Of a stretch of DNA of 58,745 nt, positions 16,752 through 25,900 are shown piece after piece. The number at the start of each line of letters is the position of its first letter. The first letter of the stretch is position 1. Origin of the DNA: Lyngbya sp. HA4199-MV5 (GTDB taxonomy: Bacteria; Cyanobacteriota; Cyanobacteriia; Leptolyngbyales; Leptolyngbyaceae); contig JAHHHL010000043.1 of the NCBI GenBank assembly GCA_019359375.1, positions 1 through 58,745 of the forward strand, given 5' to 3'. Both the position numbers and the translations under genes were made by a program. The notes beneath the pieces are model-generated. The model had not been told where the DNA came from and ran no database searches. It saw nothing but the letters and a program-made list of their open reading frames with translations.

Positions 16752-18143
16752 GTGAATCAGCGGGAAATCAAAAAAGAAGCGAACCTTCTGTACAAGACGG
16801 TGTTACCGCTTTTAGACAAAGAGGGCTTTGAAGCGTTAATCTTGACCGACCTGGCAACGATCGTGCAGCTTTGCGGGCGCAGCAATGGAGAACTTACCTC
16901 CCATGAACTGCTTGCTTTTCTGGTGATTTTTGCGCTGATTAAACAAGATAAAGACAAACTGCGGCTGGTGCTTGAAGAATGGGATCGTTCTCCACAGGCA
17001 AGACGTGATGCCGAAAAGACCACGCTAAAACTCCTGCTGGACTTAACAGCCTCTCAAAACCAGATCCCACAGTTAGCATTACCGTCGGTGCTCAACGCGC
17101 TTGATCAGGAAAAGGGCACTCGCTATCTAGAGTCTGTGGTGAATGCGATTTACCGCTTTGCTCAGGTCATGATCAAAGCCAATGGCACCGTAACGATGCA
17201 AGAAATGGAGGCACTGTCGCACATCTGGCAACTGCTCCACACCTATCGTCCTGTTGAAACGGCGCAAGAAAGTCTACCTGATCATTTCTCACTACCTGTA
17301 CAAAACGTGGACGAGGTGTTGGGTGAATTGAATCGTCTGGTGGGCATGGAAAATATCAAAACTGAGGTGAGAACGCTGACCAATTTTTTGCGGGTACAGC
17401 AGGCACGATCGCAGCGCGGCATAGCCCGAACGCCAACCTCACTGCACTGTGTGTTTAGCGGTCCACCGGGAACCGGAAAAACCACCGTGGCGCGGCTGAT
17501 GGGCAAAATTTTCAAGGAATTGGGGTTTCTGGAGAAAGGTCATCTGGTAGAAACCGATCGCGCCGGGATGGTGGCATCCCACATTGGCGGCACGGCTGAG
17601 AAGGTGAATGCCCTGGTGAATTCAGCGCTGGATGGGGTGCTGTTTGTGGATGAAGCCTATGCGTTAAAACCGCCCAACTCGACCCAGGATTTTGGGCAGG
17701 AAGCGATCGATGTGTTAATTAAACGCATGGAGGACTATCGCAATCGTTTAGTGGTCATCGTAGCGGGCTATACCGACGAAATGGAAACGTTTATTGAATC
17801 AAATCCAGGGTTGAAATCACGCTTTAACCGCTACTTTTACTTCAAAGACTACACACCGGATGAACTGCTTGCCATCTTTCAAAAGTTGTGTCGTGATGGT
17901 CACTTCAAGCCGACTGAGGCGACCAATCAAGCGCTGTATACGTTGCTCAACACCCTGTACGATCGTCGCGATCGCACCTTTGGCAACGCTCGCTTAGTGC
18001 GAAATCTCTTTGAGAAAACCATTGAACAGCAAGCCAATCGTCTGGCAGTCATCTCAACCCTGACGGATGAGGTCTTAACCACGCTTGAGCCTGACGATCT
18101 GCCGCCGTTAGAAACGGTGCTTCCCAGAGAAACAGAGGCATAG
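16752..18143 (+). CDS. TerB-like / AAA+ ATPase (CbbX-SpoVK class)
   Basis: A 463-residue protein in two parts. Residues 1-185 are helical and resemble a TerB-like/tellurite-resistance fold. Residues 200-445 form an AAA+ module of the CbbX/CfxQ/SpoVK class, with Walker A GPPGTGKTT near 237, Walker B GVLFVDEA near 296, sensor/arginine-finger region NPGLKSRFNRYF and a C-terminal lid. Related proteins remodel clients such as Rubisco, but this one is not next to Rubisco genes and the client is unknown. The start is probably GTG at 16752: AAAGGAG sits 6 bp ahead of it, while the ATG at 16746 abuts the Shine-Dalgarno sequence. It is divergent from the aldehyde dehydrogenase gene. Confidence 0.85.
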   Translation: MNQREIKKEANLLYKTVLPLLDKEGFEALILTDLATIVQLCGRSNGELTSHELLAFLVIFALIKQDKDKLRLVLEEWDRSPQARRDAEKTTLKLLLDLTASQNQIPQLALPSVLNALDQEKGTRYLESVVNAIYRFAQVMIKANGTVTMQEMEALSHIWQLLHTYRPVETAQESLPDHFSLPVQNVDEVLGELNRLVGMENIKTEVRTLTNFLRVQQARSQRGIARTPTSLHCVFSGPPGTGKTTVARLMGKIFKELGFLEKGHLVETDRAGMVASHIGGTAEKVNALVNSALDGVLFVDEAYALKPPNSTQDFGQEAIDVLIKRMEDYRNRLVVIVAGYTDEMETFIESNPGLKSRFNRYFYFKDYTPDELLAIFQKLCRDGHFKPTEATNQALYTLLNTLYDRRDRTFGNARLVRNLFEKTIEQQANRLAVISTLTDEVLTTLEPDDLPPLETVLPRETEA

Positions 18144-18167
18144 AAACAGAGGCGTAAGCATTCTGCT

Positions 18168-18239
18168 GTAGGGGCTTAGCGTTCGGCAGTAGACTCTGCG
18201 GTTAATGCAGCAATCTTCAACCAAATGCTAAGCCCCTAC
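18168..18239. repeat. 72-bp inverted repeat element GTAGGGGCTTAGC, copy A
   Basis: It begins GTAGGGGCTTAGCGTTCGG and ends AAATGCTAAGCCCCTAC, so the ends are inverted repeats of about 15 bp. A second element with the same ends and the same 72-bp length, but a different core, is at 44761-44832. It lies between the AAA+ gene and the phoX 3' end and could terminate both. Confidence 0.75.
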
Positions 18240-18280
18240 CATTAGACGCGATCGCCTCCCCCTACACGTTCGGAGTCGCT

Positions 18281-20665
18281 CTAGACAAATTGACCGTTCG
18301 ATCGCTTACGGCGAATGCCAATCACCGATGGTTTCGGTGGTCCATCTGCCTGCCCCTGGATATTGCTAGGCCAGTTACTGCCACGCGAAACAGTACGCGT
18401 CTGATTAAACAGCGTGCCGTCCAGCGCTAAAAGCTCGATCGTGCGGCTCAGCGTGGTATTGGGCGTAAACGGACAATCTTCACCAGGGTGCTGCACGGAG
18501 ATGATCAGCGTGTCGCCAACAAAGGTAGGTCCCGTCATTTCACAACGGGTTGGACCGTAAGCAAACGGCACGATTTGCCCTGCGTGATCACCCGTCGTAG
18601 GAATATAGAACAACCAGTTATTGCCAAACACGCCCGTAAAAGCAGACACATCACCTGTTCTAGCGTGATCGATCGTGGTTTGTGTACCCGCTGCACCTGT
18701 GGCAAACCCATTGTGGGTGCCTGTAGACATATCTGTCACGCCCCAAATATTGGCGCGGTTATCAAACGCCAGATTGTCAACCGCCGCAAAACCAGCACCT
18801 GTCTCGGCTCCAGCTTCACCGCCCTGGGCAAAACGCTCCCAGCGGAACGTCGTACCTGTGCTATCAGCGCTGTCTTCAATGATTTTATAAAGACCACCCG
18901 ATTGCTGGGTGTCGTTGACCGCTGCTGCATATTTGCCCACGACGAAAATGCGAGAATCCGGGTAGCCATCGCTGCCAGGAGCACCATCCGTATAGGCAAT
19001 GAAGACTTCTCTAGGGTTCCTGGGATTGATTTCAAGGTCTTCAGGACGAGCGGTTGGAGTGCCCCCAATCAAATTAGCCGCCAGAAACGCATCGACCAGA
19101 ACAGCGCCCTGACTGGTGTAGAAGTCACTTAACGTCTTACCCTGGTAGTCTGGTAACGCGGCGCTTTCAGCCACAGCGGTGACCGTTGTGACACCGTTTG
19201 TTGTGCTGGTGAGCTGTGTGAGTGCAACAACCACAGATCCTCCATCAGTAGTCTGACCCGCAATGCCAGCGCGTCTGGGGAATCGGGTGCTACCACTTCT
19301 GAGTTTCAGCGGATCGCCAACTGTCAGTTCAGAGGGCTTCACTGGATTGGTGGGCGACGAGAGCAGCAGTGGTAGCCAGTTGCCCGTGCCATCAGCATTG
19401 TACTTCGCAACATAGAGAGTACCGTTTTCAAGCAGCCTACTGTTGCCTTTGCTCTTAGGATTTTTGACCGTGCCTTTGCTGACAAATTTCCAGGTGTGCC
19501 CGCCCCGGCGATCGTCGCCCAAGTAAGCCACTAACTTCTTACCTGCCTGCACACGCATCGCAATGTTTTCGTGACGATAGCGCCCCAACGCTGTGTGCTT
19601 CCGAGGACGGTAGTCGGGGTTCGCTGGGTCGATTTCGACTATCCAGCCGTATTTCTCACCAACCAAACCAAACTCTGCCCCAGTTGTGCCCGTAGCGTAA
19701 CCAGTTTGAGTGCCATCAGGCTTGACATTTTCCTGCACGCCAACAAAGAACGCGCCTGTGGAACCCTGAAAATTTTCTTCAGCAGTGAGAATAGTACCCC
19801 AGGGGCTAGTGCCGCCAGAGCAGTTGTAAGCTGTGCCGATAATCTTATTACCCAACCCATCCGAGTTAATGCCTTCAAACACGTCGCTGGCAGCAGGTCC
19901 GGTGGCAACGAGATAGTTTTGATCACCCGTCTGGTAGCTCTTCGCTCCCCAACTGGTGACACTGCTATAGGCATCGGAGCGCTGACTATTGATGCCGAGA
20001 CCAGACAACCCGTGAAGACGGCGATTCTTATCATCTTTTACAACGGCAAACTTCTCTTTGCGACCATCGCGGGCAATGCGAACGATCGATCCGCCCATGT
20101 TGTACATAAACTCGCCCGAAAGTGCCCGACCCGGTGCAGTGGGGAAGCCTTCGATGACGATCGGTCCCGTTGCGACAAACGTTGCGACATCGGCAGGCGC
20201 TTCAGGCGCAAAAGGAGAAATGGGGAAGCTATTGTATTCGTGGTTGACCCAAAGGTAGCCATCGTTCCGACCTTCGATCGACACAAAGCCTGTGTAATCG
20301 TTGTTGTACCCAAAATAATCTTCTGAGTTAGGAAAGACACGATCGCCCCAACTGATAATGACATAGCGCTCATACTCAGGTGGCACAACAACGTCATCTA
20401 AAGGAATGAAGGCACCAAGATTAGGCGTTGGTGCGGCTGGTAGCACACTGCCCTGACCAAAGCCAGTGGCTAAAAAGCTACCTTGCTGCTGATAGATCGG
20501 CAACGGATGCGGTAAGCGTACTGGCGTAAACGTGAGGGAGGCTGCTTCAGCGATGCTGGCATTGCCACCGCCAAAAAGCTTGTGACTCACGACTGGTTCT
20601 AAAGCGGTAGCAGCAGCCGTACTCCCGAAGAAAACCAGTAGTTGTCGGCGCGAAAAATTAGGCAT
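18281..20665 (-). CDS. phoX: PhoX-type alkaline phosphatase, Tat-exported
   Basis: A 794-residue phosphatase of the PhoX/DUF839 family, which releases phosphate from organic esters outside the cytoplasm using Ca/Fe. The N-terminus MPNFSRRQLLVFFG is a twin-arginine signal. Family features include YNNDYTGFVSIEGRNDGYLWVNHEY, WGTILTAEENFQG, HTALGRYRHENIAM and PEDLEINPRNPREVFIAYTD, where the metal-binding acidic residues lie. The GTG at 20677 would add four residues; the ATG at 20665 directly precedes the Tat motif. A Pho-box-like sequence at 21025-21055 suggests PhoB (SphR) control. Confidence 0.93.
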   Translation of the reverse strand: MPNFSRRQLLVFFGSTAAATALEPVVSHKLFGGGNASIAEAASLTFTPVRLPHPLPIYQQQGSFLATGFGQGSVLPAAPTPNLGAFIPLDDVVVPPEYERYVIISWGDRVFPNSEDYFGYNNDYTGFVSIEGRNDGYLWVNHEYNSFPISPFAPEAPADVATFVATGPIVIEGFPTAPGRALSGEFMYNMGGSIVRIARDGRKEKFAVVKDDKNRRLHGLSGLGINSQRSDAYSSVTSWGAKSYQTGDQNYLVATGPAASDVFEGINSDGLGNKIIGTAYNCSGGTSPWGTILTAEENFQGSTGAFFVGVQENVKPDGTQTGYATGTTGAEFGLVGEKYGWIVEIDPANPDYRPRKHTALGRYRHENIAMRVQAGKKLVAYLGDDRRGGHTWKFVSKGTVKNPKSKGNSRLLENGTLYVAKYNADGTGNWLPLLLSSPTNPVKPSELTVGDPLKLRSGSTRFPRRAGIAGQTTDGGSVVVALTQLTSTTNGVTTVTAVAESAALPDYQGKTLSDFYTSQGAVLVDAFLAANLIGGTPTARPEDLEINPRNPREVFIAYTDGAPGSDGYPDSRIFVVGKYAAAVNDTQQSGGLYKIIEDSADSTGTTFRWERFAQGGEAGAETGAGFAAVDNLAFDNRANIWGVTDMSTGTHNGFATGAAGTQTTIDHARTGDVSAFTGVFGNNWLFYIPTTGDHAGQIVPFAYGPTRCEMTGPTFVGDTLIISVQHPGEDCPFTPNTTLSRTIELLALDGTLFNQTRTVSRGSNWPSNIQGQADGPPKPSVIGIRRKRSNGQFV

Positions 20666-21024
20666 AAAACACCCCACTGAAGGAAGTAATGAACTTTAAG
20701 AATGCACCCCTGGCAGCGCTCAATTCCCGGCAAAGGTTGCTCGCGTAGAACGATCGCGTCCGCTTCAGGACACAAGAGAAGCGATCCCAGCCGGTGCTCT
20801 ACAGTATTGACGTTACTGAACGCACACAAAAAGACAGCGCTAGACAACACTTTCAAAGCAGAAAGTACGCCATTGCACTGAATGTTAGATTTCGCTCGCG
20901 CCAGAAAACATGAGCGATCGCGTTTACACTGCTGGCTCTCATGAAGGCGGTTTCGTCGCCGTGTTTTTACGAGCAAACTGCATCAAGAGAGACAAACTAA
21001 TACCTTTACAACCGTATCCCTGTC
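20666..21024. other. Long phoX leader region, no gene seen
   Basis: About 360 bp separate the Pho-box-like sequence from the phoX start. I see no convincing gene; a minus-strand frame across 20599-20976 lacks coding character. If transcription starts near the box, the mRNA would carry an untranslated leader of about 300 bases. Confidence 0.4.
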
Positions 21025-21055
21025 ACATTAAGGTTGGTTAATATCAGGGTTAATA
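21025..21055 (-). promoter_or_regulatory. phoX: Pho-box-like tandem repeats upstream of phoX
   Basis: On the minus strand TATTAACC, TATTAACC and CTTAATGT follow one another at 12- and 11-bp spacing. The cyanobacterial Pho box is tandem CTTAACCT-type octamers at 11-bp spacing. Position upstream of a phosphatase gene supports binding by the phosphate-starvation regulator. It is about 360 bp from the start codon. Confidence 0.55.
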
Positions 21056-21329
21056 CTGAACTCGGTAAACTGAAGCGCTTTGTTTAAGGACGATCGCGCT
21101 GGTTCCTCAGCATTTTCCCTGATGTCGTACTGTCAGTGTTGATCATGACTGCACACGCGTATTTATCTTGAGCCGCTTTAGACAGAAGACAAGATGAGTT
21201 CTCAGTCTAGTGAATTGGGTTTAGAGTATCGGGTGTAGGGTATAGGGCTGATCGACTGACAAAAGTCTTGAAAGGCTGGTCGCTTCGTTGCTCACCCGCC
21301 CGTGATTCAAATCCGGGCTAAGGGTGCGA

Positions 21330-21413
21330 AACCCGTTAAAACGGGTTGTAAGACGCTCCTAGTCCTCTTGAGAGGACTTCCTGCCATTAGCCCGCACTTT
21401 AGTGCAGGGCGGG
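21330..21413. repeat. Three-hairpin structured repeat element
   Basis: Three consecutive stems occur: AACCCGTTAAAACGGGTT at 21330-21347, AGTCCTCTTGAGAGGACT at 21361-21378, and CCCGCACTTTAGTGCAGGGC starting at 21391. Sequence like this is, to my memory, scattered between genes of many cyanobacteria. It could be a mobile-element end or a structured RNA. No transposase or TnpB gene adjoins it here. Confidence 0.55.
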
Positions 21414-21542
21414 TTCAAGTACTCGCTCAAAGATTTGTCAGTCAACCAGGGGTACAGGGTGTGGTGAATGCACATGGAAAAACGCTGAAAGGCGATGCAG
21501 CAACCGCATCCAACGGCAACTCCTAGCCCACGATCAAGCGTT

Positions 21543-22217
21543 TCAAGTTTCAATGGCAAATGCTTCTGAGTCAATTCCATGATTGACCCAACGGTCAGCT
21601 TCCCTTGCAGAAGTCATGGCTGGCGGTACTCGCAATGCATGAATATGATGGGTGCTGGGACAGGTCATTTTGAGCAAGACGATCGGCTCGACATCTGCTT
21701 CAGCCTCAATCTTTAGCAGTGTATATTCTCGCCACGAATCGAGTGCAACTGCCTGTAATTCTTGGCAGATTCTCGTGTAGCCAATGCCCTGAATTAAAAC
21801 GCGCCGCAGTTCGGCATTCTGTTCTTTGAGAATCCATTTTGCTCGCCATAAATGAGGATGGACTTTGCCATATTTTTCTGGCAAGGCAACATCACGGTAG
21901 AAGTACAAACTGTAGCCATCAGCAAACTGAATGGCAGGTTCACCTTTGGCATGAAGGCGATTTTCAGAATCGAACCGAAGGACGCGAGGGCGATCGCACA
22001 CAATACATAGCTTCTCGAATGGCATAATCCACCAGCCGCATTCCTGCACCAAATCTCGTAACGCTTGCCAGTGAAGTTCACGACAGTCGCAGCCTAAAGC
22101 TGAGAAGCAATAATCCAGATAGCAAGCTTCCTGACTATATTGCTCAGAAAGTGAGACAAGATGCTCATCAATTTTATAGAACTCTGTTTTTTTCAACAAA
22201 AAGCGCCAATGATTCAT
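21543..22217 (-). CDS. DUF6745 protein, C-terminal part of a gene split by TAG
   Basis: The 224-residue frame carries the C-terminal core of DUF6745: VCDRPRVLRFDSENRLHAKG, AIQFADGYSLY, YTRICQELQA and MTCPSTHHIHALRVPP. It is not complete. The same frame stays open with coding character for 66 codons upstream of this ATG (22218-22415, including VNQFDEDWLCRGKFDLAF) until a TAG at 22416-22418. That TAG is also the stop of the upstream gene in the same frame, which carries the DUF6745 N-terminus. A weak AGGG precedes the ATG at 22217, so a separate product is possible. Most likely it is one 462-codon gene broken by a nonsense codon. Family function is unknown. Confidence 0.75.
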   Translation of the reverse strand: MNHWRFLLKKTEFYKIDEHLVSLSEQYSQEACYLDYCFSALGCDCRELHWQALRDLVQECGWWIMPFEKLCIVCDRPRVLRFDSENRLHAKGEPAIQFADGYSLYFYRDVALPEKYGKVHPHLWRAKWILKEQNAELRRVLIQGIGYTRICQELQAVALDSWREYTLLKIEAEADVEPIVLLKMTCPSTHHIHALRVPPAMTSAREADRWVNHGIDSEAFAIET

Positions 22218-22415
22218 GCTCGTCCCTAAATCGAGCGAAACCTGTCTAACGATCGCGGCTCTTACACCTCTCAGTTGCCGAGTAAACGCAAGATCAAACT
22301 TCCCTCTGCACAGCCAATCTTCATCAAACTGATTAACAATTTGTTGTCGGAGAAAATCACTATTTTTTTGAATATAGTAGGTGTCAAAAAATACTCTAAT
22401 TCGGTTGTTTAAAAG

Positions 22416-22931
22416 CTACTCAAGATTGTGGCGGCTGTATAAATTTTCAAACAAAATGAGGAGTGATACTCCGATTACTAGAGATAGAATGAGCCAGGGG
22501 AAAATGAATAAAACCGACAAACAATAGAAAGTTTTAATAAATACATATAGCGGGGCTGGTATAGCTTCTTTGAGGCTTTCCCTCAATGCTGATTCTAGTT
22601 TATTTATGGGATCAAGAAAAAGAGCTAGTGGCTTTTCCAGAAGCCAGGAAGAGAATATATTTACAGCTTTATGTAGTCTGATTATGCGTCTCAGAGGGGG
22701 CGAAGATTTTAATAAGTTTAAGTCATCGCTACAGGCTGCATAGAGGCTGGGAAAGAATAGGATATCGGGCTGATTCAGCCCATACATCGAATAGATGTTT
22801 CTGACTGCATCGCCTGCTTTTTGTGGATCGATCGGTTCAGTTGAAAGCGCAATTTGTCGCCATTTCTCGCAATACACCGGAATTAGTGCTTTTTGCTCAG
22901 GCGTGATTTTGATGATTTTCTTTTTAGCCAT
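22416..22931 (-). CDS. DUF6745 protein, N-terminal part of a gene split by TAG
   Basis: This 171-residue frame begins MAKKKIIKITPEQKALIPVY and continues CEKWRQIALSTEPIDPQKAG, the N-terminal signature of DUF6745 proteins. Residues about 125-165 are unusually hydrophobic (FIKTFYCLSVLFIFPWLILS) and could form one or two membrane helices. The frame ends at TAG (22416-22418), and the DUF6745 protein continues in the same frame immediately after it. The sum, 171 + 1 + 66 + 224 residues, matches the usual family length from memory. It is either a recent pseudogene, a split gene or a readthrough case. Confidence 0.75.
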   Translation of the reverse strand: MAKKKIIKITPEQKALIPVYCEKWRQIALSTEPIDPQKAGDAVRNIYSMYGLNQPDILFFPSLYAACSDDLNLLKSSPPLRRIIRLHKAVNIFSSWLLEKPLALFLDPINKLESALRESLKEAIPAPLYVFIKTFYCLSVLFIFPWLILSLVIGVSLLILFENLYSRHNLE

Positions 22932-22971
22932 TGCTTCACTTGCTGAAGTGCCCCTGGCTAGTATTCACTGC

Positions 22972-25900
22972 TTAAGACGGTTTCACAACATTTAGCGGTA
23001 AGCCATACCCACCACCGCCAGGGGTCTCAATGACAAAGGTATCGCCGGGTTGCATGGTGGCTTCGGCTTTACTGCCTAAAGGCTCGATCGTGCCATCGGC
23101 TCGTTCTACCCAATTGCGTCCCACTGTTCCAGCCGCGCCGCCTTCTAGACCAAAGGGGGGTACCGATCGATGCCCAGACAAAATTGCAGCCGTCATCGAT
23201 TCACGAAAGCGAAGGCGACGAATTACGCCATTACCACCGTGATGCAACCCTGCTCCACCGCTGCCAGAACGGATGGCAAAGTTTTCTAGCAACACCGGAA
23301 AGCGCCATTCCAAGACTTCTGGATCGGTGAGGCGTGAATTGGTCATGTGGGTCTGCACCGCATCCGTACCGTCAAATGTTGCCCCTGCGCCTGATCCACC
23401 ACAAATCGTTTCGTAATACTGGTAGCGATCGTTGCCAAAGGTGAAATTGTTCATCGTGCCCTGCGACGCTGCCATCACGTTCAAGGCTCCGTACAGTGCA
23501 TCGGTGACAACCTGCGACGTTTCCACATTGCCCGCTACGACTGCGGCTGGATAGCGCGGATTGAGCATACACCCGTCAGGAATAATGATGTTCAACGGCT
23601 TCAGACAGCCTGCATTGAGCGGAATATCGTCATCGACCAAACTCCGAAAGACATAAAGGACAGCCGCTTTACATACCGCCACCGGAGCGTTGAAGTTATT
23701 AGGCTGCTGGGGTGAGGTACCTGTGAAGTCGATCGTGGCGCTGCGAGTGGGGCGATCGATCCTTACCGTCACCGCAATCTGGCTCCCATCATCCATCGGG
23801 TACGTGAAGCTGCCATCCGTCAACACATCAATCACCCGACGCACCGATTCTTCCGCATTGTTCTGCACAGACTGCATATATGCCTGCACAGTCTCCAAAC
23901 CATAGTGCTGCACCATCTTGTGAAGTTCCTGCACACCGCGTTCATTTGCCGCAATTTGTGCCTGCAAATCCGCGACGTTCTGTGATGGATTACGAACTGG
24001 ATGATCGCCTGTCGTCAGTAACTCCAGCAGTTCCCGCTCACGAAACTGCCCCTGCTCCACCAGTTGAACATTGTCGATGAGAATTCCTTCCTGCACGATC
24101 GACACACTATTCGGCGGCATCGATCCCGGTGAAATGCCCCCAATATCGGCGTGATGTCCGCGAGAGGCGAGGAAGAAGAGGGGAGTGGGGAGTGGGGAGT
24201 AGGGAGTAGGGGAGAGCTTTGAGTTTTGAGTTAGCGATAGTCTTTGTTCCTCGTTTTCCTCTCTTACTTCCCCTGCTGCTTCTGCCTCCCCTGCTCCCTT
24301 GCTCTCAACTTCTGCCTTCTGCCTTCTGCCTCCTGCCTTCTGCCTCCTCTCGTCAAACACTGGCGTAATCACCGTCACATCGGGCAAATGCGTCCCGCCG
24401 TTGTAGGGATTGTTGAGGACATAGACATCACCGGGTTTCAATGTGCTGCCGTGAGTAGCGATGAGCGACTGCACGCTTTCACTCATGGAGCCGAGATGGA
24501 CGGGGATATGAGGCGCATTAGCAACCAATTGTCCATGTTGGTCAAACACAGCGCAGGAGAAATCGAGCCGCTCTTTGATGTTGACGGAGTAACTGGTGTT
24601 TTGCAGCGTAAAACCCATCTGCTCCGCGATCGCCATGAAGAGGTGGTTGAAGATTTCGAGCAAAACCGGATCTGGGGAGTAGGGAGTGGGGAGTGGGGAG
24701 TGGGTTAAAGAGAGAGAGTTAAGAGTTTTGAGTTTTGAGTTTTGAGTTGAAACTTTTCCCCATTCCGTCTGCTTCCTCTGCTCCTGCCTCCTGCCTCCCG
24801 ACTCCCGACTCCTGCCTCCTGCCTCCTGCCTTAAAATTAGATGTCCCCGCTCCGTCAACTCCGCCTGCCATCCAGGTGCAATCACATTCGTACCTGTGGA
24901 TTCGATGATGAGGGCGGGGCTGGAAATGCGATCGCCCGGAAGCAGATGTTCGCGCTGAAAGACAGGGGTGGCTTGCCAAGAATCGGTTACATAGGTTTGA
25001 ACGGCAGTGATCGGCTCTAGAGGATCTGTGCGAGTAGCTGTGAGTATGGGTTCATCGATCGTGCTGGTGGTGCCGATCGCTTCCACAGAAACGGCTTCAA
25101 CCACCAGTGCTTTATTTTCAGCAATGAAACCGTAGCGCTGACGGTGTGCCTGCTCAAAAGCGGTAATCATCGCATTGACATCACCAAAATTGACGATCAG
25201 CGCAGAATCGGTGCCTTGATAGCGCAAATGAGCTTTGGGCAAAACCTGCATTTGTGTGTCGAGAATGCCCTGCTGAAGCAATTCGGCTTTTGCGTCTGCG
25301 ATAAGGGTTGTAAGAGTCTGTTCAAGCTGTGGCAGCAATGTTTGGCTTAAGGGGCTTTCGATCGCCCGTTCACGCATCACACGCACATCTGCTAAGCCCA
25401 TACCGTAGGCAGACAAAACGCCTGCAAAGGGATGTAAGAAGATTTGCTGCATCCCTAGCGTGTCGGCGATCGCGCAGGCGTGTTGCCCTCCCGCACCCCC
25501 AAAACAGCAAAGTGTGTACTCGCTGACATCGTAGCCACGCTGCACAGAGATTTTTTTGATCGCGCTTGCCATTTTTTCGACGGCGATCGTCAGGAACCCT
25601 TGAGCCACTTGTTCGGGCGATCGGACATCACCTGTTGCAGTTTGAATGCTCGCAGCTAACTCACTAAATTTTTGCTGTACTACCGTGACATCCAGCGGCA
25701 AATTGCCATCCACCCCAAACACTTTCGGGAAAAACGCTGCTTGCAGATTGCCCAACATCACATTGCAATCCGTCACCGTCAGCGAACCACCATTGCGGTA
25801 ACAGGCAGGGCCCGGATTTGCCCCCGCCGATTCTGGACCTACCCGATAGCGTGACCCATCGAAATGCAAAAGCGAACCGCCACCCGCCGCCACGGTATGA

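Noticed and set aside
19571-20326. 251-codon plus-strand frame opposite phoX
   Set aside because: It lies wholly inside the phoX coding sequence, has no ribosome binding site and no recognisable domain.
21290-21330. tRNA-like GATTCAAATCC sequence
   Set aside because: A T-arm-like string is present, but no acceptor, D or anticodon arms could be placed.
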